NCBI GenBank assembly: GCA_002431845.1
Contig: DJEH01000121.1
Location: forward strand, 1-7,126
From: Prevotellaceae bacterium UBA5903
GTDB lineage: Bacteria; Bacteroidota; Bacteroidia; Bacteroidales; Bacteroidaceae
Direction: 5' to 3'
Length of the DNA stretch: 7,126 nt
The position numbers were made by a program, and so were the translations under genes. How positions within the stretch are numbered: position 1 is the first letter of the stretch; every line of letters begins with the position of its first letter. The notes beneath the pieces are model-generated. The model had not been told where the DNA came from and did not search any database. It worked only from the letters and a program-made list of their open reading frames with translations. This document shows, one piece after another, positions 1 to 6,353 of this stretch.

Positions 1-62
1 CTTCTGACAAAAACGATGCACAAATTCATATCAATTAATTTTGAACACCTACTTAAAAAAAG

Positions 63-114
63 AAGGAGAGTAAACCTCTTACCTATATGTCTTTGGGTAA
101 GGTTCACTCTCCTT
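63..114 (-). terminator. Rho-independent terminator after the glycosylase gene
   Basis: A 12-bp stem pairs 65-76 with 101-112 and extends by A-T pairs outward. Read on the minus strand it is GGAGAGTGAACC against GGTTTACTCTCC; the only non-Watson-Crick pair is a G-U wobble on that strand, but it would be an A-C mismatch on the plus strand. The stem is followed on the minus strand by a T-rich run at about 64-55. Both points favour leftward termination. The stop codon of the gene at 117-119 abuts the hairpin. Confidence 0.9.
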
Positions 115-116
115 TT

Positions 117-695
117 TTATGCTTTTGTTAAAAGTCCTTCTTGTTCAAGCATTGTTTTGTAAAATGCTGCTTTCTTCTCAATCTTCAGTGGATACGCTCT
201 GCTACTGCTTGGCATGCGGTAAAGGCGCATAGGCCTCTTGTCAAACACAAAGTCCACCCAACTTCCCACTTTAGGCTCAACAATGTTAAATAGCGTGCGT
301 AGGGTGTCTGTAGCCTTTTGTCCTGTGGTAACGATAGCATGGCATAGCGGTATCTGTTTTAGCAGTGCGGGGATATCAGTGGGTTCTACAACTTCAAGAT
401 ATTTGTCAGAAGCATTGTTCTGAAGTCGGTTCACCACCGTTGCCGTATCAAATATAGCCACACCTTTTTCCTTCAGAAACTCTTCGAGCAATGGCTTGTT
501 AAACCGCTTGTTGGGCAAGTCTACAAAGTGGTCTTTGTTGTTAAAGAATATAAGACCATAAATGCGCCACATATCGTTCTGCATATTGGGATAGAAAAAG
601 TTGATAGACCACCTCTTTTGTGGAGGCGGAAAACTGCCCAACATCAATATACGTGCATTGGGTGGCAAAAAGGGTTGTAATGGGTGTCGTTCCAT
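117..695 (-). CDS. Uracil-DNA glycosylase superfamily protein (MUG/HDG-like)
   Basis: This 192-residue protein resembles single-domain members of the uracil-DNA glycosylase superfamily, which remove deaminated bases such as uracil or hypoxanthine from DNA in the cytoplasm. The N-terminal motif LMLGSFPP (residues 17-24) sits where the mismatch-specific enzymes carry GxNPG. It is followed by FYPNMQNDMWRIYG (34-47), comparable to the hP.N.FW segment of Mug-like and hypoxanthine-DNA glycosylases. The C-terminal MPSSSRAYPL (161-170) sits where the family has its second active-site motif (NPS or LPSTSPAN). The middle part, including DTATVVNRLQNNASD (83-97) and TTGQKATDTL (123-132), fits a Bacteroidales-conserved subgroup as I remember it. 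There is no signal peptide. The gene follows a hairpin (714-753) downstream of the sulfatase, so it is probably not tightly co-transcribed with it; no promoter of its own was recognised. Superfamily membership is fairly secure, but the actual base specificity cannot be read from the sequence. Confidence 0.82.
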   Translation of the reverse strand: MERHPLQPFLPPNARILMLGSFPPPQKRWSINFFYPNMQNDMWRIYGLIFFNNKDHFVDLPNKRFNKPLLEEFLKEKGVAIFDTATVVNRLQNNASDKYLEVVEPTDIPALLKQIPLCHAIVTTGQKATDTLRTLFNIVEPKVGSWVDFVFDKRPMRLYRMPSSSRAYPLKIEKKAAFYKTMLEQEGLLTKA

Positions 696-713
696 TGAAA
701 TATGAGGATATAT

Positions 714-753
714 AAGTGGGTGCCTAAATGATGTTCATATATGGCACCCACTT
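714..753 (-). terminator. Hairpin terminator after the sulfatase gene
   Basis: A perfect 11-bp inverted repeat, AAGTGGGTGCC (714-724) and GGCACCCACTT (743-753), encloses an 18-nt loop. It lies 24 bp beyond the sulfatase stop codon and 19 bp before the glycosylase start, so its position fits leftward termination. The run after the stem on the minus strand is AT-rich (TATATAT) rather than a true T-tract, so termination may be incomplete and allow some readthrough into the glycosylase gene. Confidence 0.65.
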
Positions 754-776
754 TCAAAAGAGTTGTTTGTGCAGAG

Positions 777-2933
777 TTATTTCACAATCTTAAAGGTCTT
801 TCCTCCAACTTTGGCAATGTAGATGCCTGTGTGTTGGGGCAAAGTGTTTTGTGGTAGCATTTTGCCACTTATGTCGTAAAGTTTAGCAGGTTCTTCCATA
901 CCATTAATGTAAACCTTGCCGTTGGTTATGCGCAGATTGTCGGCGTTTATCTCAGGTGTTTCAATGCCTGTTGATACATTGGTTGTAGCGTCGCAAAGCA
1001 TAGCTGCATATAGGCATCCAGCATCGGTGGTATTAGTACCATTGCCCCAGTTCAGCACCATAAAGTTACGACTTTTTTCAGCCTGATTCATTTGCGATGT
1101 ACCATTGGTCACAGCGTAAAGGCAGCGCATAATACCATTGGTTTTAAACTGCCATCCACTTGTAGGTGGAGTTGCCGATGTGAGTAGCTGCAAGGCAGGC
1201 TTTTTCACTTCGCCAGGCACAATATACGACCCATCTTTGCGGTTTACAATATCGTAGGTTTCGCCGTCAGTGCGTTTCACAAACTTCCATTCGCTTGCAT
1301 TTCCATCTTTTTGTGCTTTGCCTACAATGCCTTTTCCTACTCCCGTAGAGGTGGCATAGCGCGATTCTCTGTTAGGTGTTACCAATTGGTACCAAAAACA
1401 AGTATCGCCGCTTGCGTAGGGTTGTCGCAGTTCTGCCAGTAATGTACTGAGTTGCTTAGCCTCTGCTGGGCGCGATGCATAAACATTTGTTGTCTCGTCC
1501 TTGCTGTTGGCAATGTTGTAGAGTTGAGGCTTAGCATTGTAGCCAGTTTCTATCTTAGTGTCGCCTTGCAGTGCACCGCCATTGCTTGGCTCAATATACT
1601 TAAACTGGTGTGTGCGCAATGTGAGTGTACGGTTTTGTGCCATAGCAGCAACGTATGCACGCGAGTCATCGTCTTGCCCTAACCAAGTACTTAGGTGGTC
1701 TTGGCTGTCTACACCTGCATTAAGTGGAAGTCTCGCATCAATCAGAGCGCCCAATGATGCCATATAGTCAATGTGCGAGACCAAGGCATCGCTCACCTTT
1801 CCCTTAGGCGTATGCCCTGCCCAGCTCACGATAAAAGGAACGGCAGTTCCTGCCTCGAAAGCACTATATTTGCCGCCACGCCATGGGCCGCCAGGCTTGT
1901 GACTTCCTGCAAGTTCGGCAGCTTGGTCTTGGTATCCATCGTCAAGTACAGGGCCGTTGTCGCTAGTGATAATGAGCAATGTATTGTCGGCAATGCCCAG
2001 TTCCTTTAGCTTTTGTGTTATTTTACCTATCGTGTAGTCAAATTGCAATATGGCTTCACCTCTAAGCCCCATCACACTCTTTCCGCGGAAGCGTTCATTC
2101 GGCATGCGTGGCACGTGCACATCGTTTGTACAGAGGTACATAAAGAATGGTTCATCCTTTTTTTGCTCCATAAACCTCGTAGCACTTACAATGATAGAAT
2201 CGGCAATGTCCTCATCGCGCCAAAGTGCCTTACCGCCGCCTTTCATGTATCCAATGCGCCCTATGCCATTTACAATTGCTTGGTTATGACCATGGCTTGA
2301 TTTTAACTTAGTAAGCAGTTCTGGATTGTTAGCTCCTGTAGGTTCGCCAGCAAAGTTTGTGTTGTAGCTCACGCTGATAGGCGCGCTTTCGTCGTAATTT
2401 ACCACTTCTCCGTTTTCAATATACACGCAGGGCACGCGGTCGGCAGTAGCAGCCATGATGTAGTAATAATCAAAGCCAATGCTGTCAAGTCCCATATCCA
2501 GTTTATTATTCCAGTTTTGCTTGCCAGTTTCGCTTCCCAGTCCCAAGTGCCATTTACCTATGGCGGCAGTGTGGTATCCCTTGCTTCTAAACATATCGGC
2601 AAGGGTATATTGTTCGGGGCGGATAATCATGCCCGCATCACCCGTAGCGATATCTGTACCTGGACGCCTGAAGCAGTATTCGCCCGTTAGGAGCGAATAG
2701 CGTGATGGAGTACTTGTAGAAGCTACAGCGTGAGCATCGGTAAATCTCACGCCAGCATTAGCTACGCTATCAACGTTGGGCGTACTAACACGTGTGGCGC
2801 CATAACACGAAAGGTCGCCATATCCCAAGTCGTCTGCCACAATCATTATCACATTGGGACGTTCGCTTTGTGCTTGTGCTGCGGCAAACGATAACAAACC
2901 GCTACCAAGCATAATAACAGATGATTTTGTCAT
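777..2933 (-). CDS. Secreted Ser-type sulfatase (arylsulfatase A-like, S1 family) with C-terminal sorting tail
   Basis: A 718-residue sulfatase of the alkaline-phosphatase fold, expected to hydrolyse sulfate esters on a glycan outside the cytoplasm. A signal peptide ends near AQA|QS (residue 21). Asp34 and Asp35 in the IVADDLGYGD stretch are the usual first calcium ligands. The active-site signature STPSR (74-78) carries Ser74, which needs conversion to formylglycine by an anSME-type maturase that is not in this window. The second signature GYHTAAIGKWHLG (119-131) supplies Lys127 and His129. His273 and SDNG (324-327) are further expected active-site or metal residues, and Lys346 follows in GSHKPGGPWRGGK. 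After the catalytic part (to about 505), residues 510-650 look like a separate beta-rich, possibly lectin-like module (inference). The last 40 residues, with KLYDISGK and GIYIAKVGGKTFKIVK, resemble a type IX sorting or Por tail. The start is supported by an in-frame stop seven codons upstream. No SusC/SusD genes are nearby; the substrate is unknown. Confidence 0.93.
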   Translation of the reverse strand: MTKSSVIMLGSGLLSFAAAQAQSERPNVIMIVADDLGYGDLSCYGATRVSTPNVDSVANAGVRFTDAHAVASTSTPSRYSLLTGEYCFRRPGTDIATGDAGMIIRPEQYTLADMFRSKGYHTAAIGKWHLGLGSETGKQNWNNKLDMGLDSIGFDYYYIMAATADRVPCVYIENGEVVNYDESAPISVSYNTNFAGEPTGANNPELLTKLKSSHGHNQAIVNGIGRIGYMKGGGKALWRDEDIADSIIVSATRFMEQKKDEPFFMYLCTNDVHVPRMPNERFRGKSVMGLRGEAILQFDYTIGKITQKLKELGIADNTLLIITSDNGPVLDDGYQDQAAELAGSHKPGGPWRGGKYSAFEAGTAVPFIVSWAGHTPKGKVSDALVSHIDYMASLGALIDARLPLNAGVDSQDHLSTWLGQDDDSRAYVAAMAQNRTLTLRTHQFKYIEPSNGGALQGDTKIETGYNAKPQLYNIANSKDETTNVYASRPAEAKQLSTLLAELRQPYASGDTCFWYQLVTPNRESRYATSTGVGKGIVGKAQKDGNASEWKFVKRTDGETYDIVNRKDGSYIVPGEVKKPALQLLTSATPPTSGWQFKTNGIMRCLYAVTNGTSQMNQAEKSRNFMVLNWGNGTNTTDAGCLYAAMLCDATTNVSTGIETPEINADNLRITNGKVYINGMEEPAKLYDISGKMLPQNTLPQHTGIYIAKVGGKTFKIVK

Positions 2934-2961
2934 GATATGAGATTTTAAGGATTAAATAAAG

Positions 2962-3015
2962 AAGAGTTTAAGGGCTAAAACATGTGCATTGACATAGTTT
3001 TATCCTTAAACTCTT
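2962..3015 (-). terminator. Stem-loop between trxB and the sulfatase (terminator or attenuator)
   Basis: Read leftward, AAGAGTTTAAGGATAAAAC (3015-2997) pairs with GTTTTAGCCCTTAAACTCTT (2981-2962), giving about 18 pairs with one small internal defect around a 15-nt loop. The stem is followed by TCTTTATTTAAT on the minus strand, a T-rich although interrupted run. It lies 14 bp past the trxB stop codon, as expected for the end of the lolA-trxB unit. It also lies only 28 bp ahead of the sulfatase start, and I see no -7 element in between, so it may act as a leaky terminator that sets how much transcription enters the sulfatase gene. Confidence 0.8.
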
Positions 3016-3028
3016 ATGCGGTGTTTGA

Positions 3029-3973
3029 TTATAAACTCTTCAGATACTTGTCCACTTCAATTCCCGCTTTGCATCCAGCTGCAGCAGCAGTAATAGCCTG
3101 ACGATAGTGAGGGTCGGCCACATCACCAGCTGCAAACACACCAGGAATGCCTGTTCGTGGCGAGTCGTCTTCCGTAATGATATAGCCCACTTCGTCTGTC
3201 TTTATCCAAGGCTTAAATAGGTCGCTATTGGGCTTGTGACCAATGGCAAGGAAGAAACCATCAATAGGCAAATCATATTTCCTTTCGTCGCTTTCGCCCT
3301 TTCGGTAAACTACGTGCGCTCCTTCCACTCCATTCTCGCCATAGAGTCCAAGGGTGTTTGTTTCAAATAACACTTCTATCTTGTCGTTGCTGAATACGCG
3401 GTCTTGCATAGCCTTCGATGCACGCAGATAAGGTTTGCGCACTATCAAGTATACCTTGCTTGCCAATCCTGCCAAGTAAGTAGCCTCTTCGCAAGCGGTG
3501 TCGCCGCCGCCTACCACGGCCACTGTCTTTTTACGGTAAAAAAAACCATCGCAAGTAGCACATGCGCTCACTCCTTGTCCTTGATACTTCTTTTCGTCTG
3601 CAAGGCCAAGGTATTTAGCCGATGCACCTGTTGCTATCACCAATGTTTGGCATTTCACCACGCTGTCATCGTCGAGCCAAACAGTGTAAGGCGATGCCGA
3701 CAAATCTACTTTTGTTGCTATTGATGAGCGTATTTCTGCACCAAAGCGCTCGGCTTGTTGGCGCATATTGTCCATGAGTTCGTTGGCATCAATGCCTTCG
3801 GGAAATCCCGGAAAGTTTTCCACTTCGGTGGTAATAGTAAGTTGTCCGCCAGGTTGCAGTCCCTCATAAATAACAGGTTTATATCCAGCGCGTGCTGTAT
3901 AGATGGCTGCTGTATATCCCGCAGGGCCAGAGCCTAAAATAACGCAAGGTATGATGTTGTTAGTGCTTGACAT
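3029..3973 (-). CDS. trxB: Thioredoxin-disulfide reductase
   Basis: This 314-residue cytoplasmic flavoenzyme uses NADPH to reduce oxidised thioredoxin. The length is normal for the low-molecular-weight bacterial family. The FAD-binding Rossmann motif GSGPAG is at 14-19. The redox-active pair is CATC (138-141), followed by DG. The NADPH-binding motif GGGDTA is at 155-160. A basic patch, VRKPYLRA (178-185), corresponds to the HRRxxxRA stretch that contacts the NADPH 2'-phosphate, with Val and Lys in place of His and the second Arg. The C-terminal FAD motif FAAGDV is at 280-285. The gene starts 32 bp after the lolA-like stop with no terminator between, so the two are probably co-transcribed; a strong hairpin lies just downstream. 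No thioredoxin gene is in the window. The sequence before the start contains no Shine-Dalgarno motif, as usual in Bacteroidetes. Confidence 0.97.
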   Translation of the reverse strand: MSSTNNIIPCVILGSGPAGYTAAIYTARAGYKPVIYEGLQPGGQLTITTEVENFPGFPEGIDANELMDNMRQQAERFGAEIRSSIATKVDLSASPYTVWLDDDSVVKCQTLVIATGASAKYLGLADEKKYQGQGVSACATCDGFFYRKKTVAVVGGGDTACEEATYLAGLASKVYLIVRKPYLRASKAMQDRVFSNDKIEVLFETNTLGLYGENGVEGAHVVYRKGESDERKYDLPIDGFFLAIGHKPNSDLFKPWIKTDEVGYIITEDDSPRTGIPGVFAAGDVADPHYRQAITAAAAGCKAGIEVDKYLKSL

Positions 3974-4005
3974 ATAGGGAGGATAATATGTATTGATTAA
4001 AAATC

Positions 4006-4644
4006 TTATCTCAAGTCAATCACCTCTATGTTAGGGTGATTTTTCTGGTTAAACTTAAAGTTAGCATCGTTCCAGCGCTTGTGAGTGTGTATGCCGTTGA
4101 TGCGTATGCGTGTCCATTCTCCGTGGTTATCTTTCATTCTTAACGAGAGTGGCATATGGCTCTGTTTGTCTATCACGGCTATTATCAATTGCAAGCCATT
4201 ACCCTTGTTTTGGGCTATCATTCTCACCTCGTGGCAAGCCTTGCCGTGGTAGTTCACCGTGGCAAGTTTCAAGTTATAGCCTTGTTTATAAAGGTTCAAA
4301 AAGGTGTAAGGGTTCACTTGCTGCAGTTCGGCTGCCGAGGGTTTGCTCACGTTCACCTCGTCGCTACCATTCATAAGTGTCCATTGCGTGCGCCCATCAA
4401 ACCATGTGGTCATAGCGTTTGATGCAATTTTAAATTTCGAACCTTGCACCTGTATGTTGCCAGTAGCAGAACCCGCTTCGTGTGTGCCCTTAAATTGTGT
4501 ACCTTCAAACGTAACTTCTATGCCACCGCTATTGCGTAGCTTCGTGGCTGTTTGGTCTAACACTTGGCGTGCCGTCTGTGCCATGCTTGAAATGCTTACT
4601 GCAAAAGCTGCCGTAAGCGTTAGGAATATGCGTCGTATTTTCAT
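4006..4644 (-). CDS. lolA: LolA-like outer-membrane lipoprotein carrier
   Basis: A predicted 212-residue periplasmic protein of the LolA type, which would carry lipoproteins from the inner to the outer membrane. MKIRRIFLTLTAAFAVSISS begins a clear signal peptide with cleavage near SMA|Q (residue 22). The mature part has the expected single compact domain: an early TARQVLDQTATKLRNSG helix, beta strands through VTFEGTQFKG and FKIASNAMTTWFDGRTQW (71-88), and DEVNVSKPSAAELQQVNP (95-112), which matches the conserved EV.i..P.....NP pattern. The frame stays open 44 codons further upstream to 4776, but I chose the ATG at 4644 because it directly begins the signal peptide and a -7 promoter element (4675-4682) lies inside that extension. 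Overall similarity to E. coli LolA is probably low, so the gene symbol is by family likeness. It is divergent from an OmpH/Skp gene and leads into trxB. Confidence 0.85.
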   Translation of the reverse strand: MKIRRIFLTLTAAFAVSISSMAQTARQVLDQTATKLRNSGGIEVTFEGTQFKGTHEAGSATGNIQVQGSKFKIASNAMTTWFDGRTQWTLMNGSDEVNVSKPSAAELQQVNPYTFLNLYKQGYNLKLATVNYHGKACHEVRMIAQNKGNGLQLIIAVIDKQSHMPLSLRMKDNHGEWTRIRINGIHTHKRWNDANFKFNQKNHPNIEVIDLR

Positions 4645-4674
4645 ACTTTCAGTCTCTTTTGTAATATGTAAGTG

Positions 4675-4682
4675 CAAATATA
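4675..4682 (-). promoter_or_regulatory. Bacteroidetes -7 promoter element for lolA-trxB
   Basis: The minus strand reads TATATTTG, an exact match to the Bacteroidetes -7 consensus TAnnTTTG. It would start transcription roughly 25 bases before the ATG at 4644, a plausible leader length. No clear TTTG-like -33 element is visible at the usual spacing, so the call rests on the -7 match and position alone. Confidence 0.5.
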
Positions 4683-4820
4683 AACAAATGTGGCTTATTT
4701 TGGCGCATAAATATGCTTTTTTATGGTTAATTTCATGTACATTATAGCTTGGTAAATGGTGTATAGTTCGGCCCATTACAATTATTCTACGTATTTAATT
4801 TGCATTTTTCCGCATCCTTA

Positions 4821-4853
4821 TTTAAAGTATTCCAACTAAAATGTATAAGTTTG
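4821..4853 (+). promoter_or_regulatory. Bacteroidetes -33/-7 promoter for the ompH-murI operon
   Basis: TAAGTTTG at 4846-4853 matches the -7 consensus TAnnTTTG exactly. TTTA at 4821-4824, 21 bp upstream, is a one-mismatch version of the -33 TTTG box at a normal spacing. Transcription would begin near 4858, giving a short leader before the ATG at 4875. This also argues against the longer reading frame that opens at 4800. Confidence 0.6.
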
Positions 4854-4874
4854 CCGTTATTAAATGCATTTTTT

Positions 4875-5393
4875 ATGAAACGTCTCTTTGTCTCTCTCAT
4901 ATTTGCTTGTGCAATGAGTTTGTCTGCATCGGCACAAAGCAACATTAAATTTGGATATATCAACGTAGACTCCTTGCTCAAAACCTTGCCCGATTACCAA
5001 CGCGTTGAACAGCAAATGGAGCAGTTAAAAGGCAAATACAAGGCTGAGGCCGACTATAACGAACAAACCTTCAGACGCCAATATGCTGAGTTCCTGCAAG
5101 GTCAAAAGCAATTTACGCCCAACATCATGGCCAAACGACAAGCCGACCTTCAACAGTCGCTCGAAAAAAACATGGCTTTTAGGCAGCAGGCCGACTCTCT
5201 ACTTAGCAGCACCCGAGAGCAATTGCTTGCCCCCATACGCCAGCGCATGACGCATGCCATACGCATGGTGGGGCTTGAGCGTAACTACGAATATATCCTC
5301 GACACTTCGCTCAACACCATGCCTTTTATCCATCCACAAGTGGGCGAAAACGCAACGTCCTTCGTGCTCGAAAGGTATAACAAAAACAAGTAA
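4875..5393 (+). CDS. OmpH/Skp-family periplasmic chaperone
   Basis: A 172-residue protein with a signal peptide cleaved near ASA|Q (residue 20). It would act in the periplasm, holding unfolded outer-membrane proteins for delivery to the BAM complex. The mature N-terminus FGYINVDSLLKTLPDY (26-41) is the characteristic first strand and turn of the family in Bacteroidetes. Residues about 43-135 are rich in Gln, Glu, Lys and Arg with few helix breakers, consistent with the long coiled-coil arms of Skp. The end, YILDTSLNTMPFIHP (140-154), returns to the beta-sheet body. Length is typical. The frame is open upstream to 4800, but that extension would overlap the promoter, so the ATG at 4875 is preferred. 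murI follows after 49 bp with no strong terminator, which fits the ompH-murI linkage seen in this phylum. Only one ompH copy is present, and bamA is not adjacent. Confidence 0.88.
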   Translation: MKRLFVSLIFACAMSLSASAQSNIKFGYINVDSLLKTLPDYQRVEQQMEQLKGKYKAEADYNEQTFRRQYAEFLQGQKQFTPNIMAKRQADLQQSLEKNMAFRQQADSLLSSTREQLLAPIRQRMTHAIRMVGLERNYEYILDTSLNTMPFIHPQVGENATSFVLERYNKNK

Positions 5394-5442
5394 TACATAT
5401 ATTGGTTGAACCCTTTATGGGGTATAAAAAATCGTCTTGATA

Positions 5443-6315
5443 ATGTCTACTGACAACAACAATACAAATAGCTGTTCTTTCCCTCATCTTCAAGATAAGG
5501 GACTTATCGGTGTGTTCGATTCTGGCTATGGAGGCTTAACCATCCTACGTCAAATTCGCCAAATGCTTCCGCAATACGATTATCTATATTTAGGCGACAA
5601 TGCACGCGCTCCTTATGGCTCCCATTCGTTCGATATTATCTATCGCTATACCTTGCAAGCCGTTCAAGCACTCTTTGCACAGGGTTGTCAATTGGTAATA
5701 CTTGCGTGCAACACGGCATCGGCCAAAGCTCTTCGCACCATTCAGCAAAACGACCTTCCACACATCGACCCCGAACGTCGCGTCTTAGGCGTTATTCGTC
5801 CCACAGTCGAGGCCATCGGACCGCTCACTCACTCTCGCCACGTGGGTTTGCTTGCTACGGCTGGCACCGTCAATTCGGGCTCTTATGCCATGGAAATACA
5901 TAAGCTATGGCCCGATATCGAGGTAACAGGCTTGGCATGCCCCATGTGGGTCCCATTAGTTGAGAACTACGAGTTCGACTCTCCTGGTGCAGACTATTTT
6001 GTTAAAAAACGCATCGATGGCATCATGCGTCTTGACCCACTTATTGATACGCTCATTTTGGGTTGTACTCACTATCCATTGTTGATGAACAAAATTGTAA
6101 AGTATGTGCCTTCGGGCGTACGCATTGTACCTCAAGGCGAATATGTTGCAGCATCGTTGAGCAATTATTTGCAGCGCCATCCCGAAATGCAAACGCGCCT
6201 TTCGCAGCATGGCACATGCCACTATCTTACCACCGAGAGTTCCGACAAATTCAATCAAAGTGCAGCCCTCTTTATGCACGAAAAGGTTGAGGCAAGTACG
6301 ATAAATTTAGAGTAG
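5443..6315 (+). CDS. murI: Glutamate racemase
   Basis: A 290-residue cytoplasmic enzyme that interconverts L- and D-glutamate without a cofactor, supplying D-glutamate for peptidoglycan precursors. Motifs appear in the family order: GVFDSGYGGLTIL (23-35) with the catalytic Asp26-Ser27, LGDNARAPYG (50-59), the first catalytic cysteine Cys89 in ACNTAS (88-93), and the second, Cys208, in LGCTHYPLL (206-214) followed by His210. The family more often has GDTARxPYG, so Asn53 is a mild variation. About 19 polar, Asn-rich residues precede the conserved core. A TTG at 5437 is in frame two codons upstream, but the ATG at 5443 is the more likely start. The gene lies 49 bp after the ompH-like gene and 38 bp before a lipoprotein gene, all on one strand, and is probably transcribed from the promoter before ompH. 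Confidence 0.97.
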   Translation: MSTDNNNTNSCSFPHLQDKGLIGVFDSGYGGLTILRQIRQMLPQYDYLYLGDNARAPYGSHSFDIIYRYTLQAVQALFAQGCQLVILACNTASAKALRTIQQNDLPHIDPERRVLGVIRPTVEAIGPLTHSRHVGLLATAGTVNSGSYAMEIHKLWPDIEVTGLACPMWVPLVENYEFDSPGADYFVKKRIDGIMRLDPLIDTLILGCTHYPLLMNKIVKYVPSGVRIVPQGEYVAASLSNYLQRHPEMQTRLSQHGTCHYLTTESSDKFNQSAALFMHEKVEASTINLE

Positions 6316-6353
6316 ATTTTCACAGAAATCGCCTTTACCCTTTATACAATGCT

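Noticed and set aside
36..43. TAATTTTG, an exact plus-strand match to the -7 promoter consensus
   Set aside because: There is no -33 element at the proper spacing, and it points into a terminator and then antisense to the glycosylase gene. The motif is short and AT-rich enough to occur by chance. Nothing else is recognisable in 1-54.
4343..4747. Plus-strand 134-codon open frame opposite the LolA-like gene
   Set aside because: It is antisense to a well-supported gene, rich in Cys and Val with no family pattern, and most likely a shadow frame.
4645..4776. Upstream extension of the LolA-like reading frame to an ATG at 4776
   Set aside because: The extra 44 residues are not protein-like, precede a clear signal peptide, and would overlap a -7 promoter element at 4675-4682.
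4800..4874. Upstream extension of the OmpH-like reading frame to an ATG at 4800
   Set aside because: It would place 25 residues before a normal signal peptide and overlap the -33/-7 promoter elements.
4787..4981. Minus-strand 64-codon open frame across the ompH start
   Set aside because: It overlaps the promoter and the 5' part of ompH on the opposite strand and shows no recognisable domain or signal peptide.
5410..5423. Small ACCC/GGGT hairpin followed by an A-run between ompH and murI
   Set aside because: The stem has only four pairs and the following run is A rather than T on the plus strand, so it is too weak to be a terminator.
5437..5442. TTG start for murI
   Set aside because: An ATG lies two codons downstream, and TTG starts are uncommon; nothing in the sequence favours the TTG.
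5956..6279. Minus-strand 107-codon open frame inside murI
   Set aside because: It is fully antisense to a gene with all catalytic motifs and has no recognisable features.
6315..6330. GATTT/AAATC hairpin just after murI
   Set aside because: It has five AT-rich pairs and no T-run, so there is no reason to see a terminator splitting murI from the lipoprotein gene.
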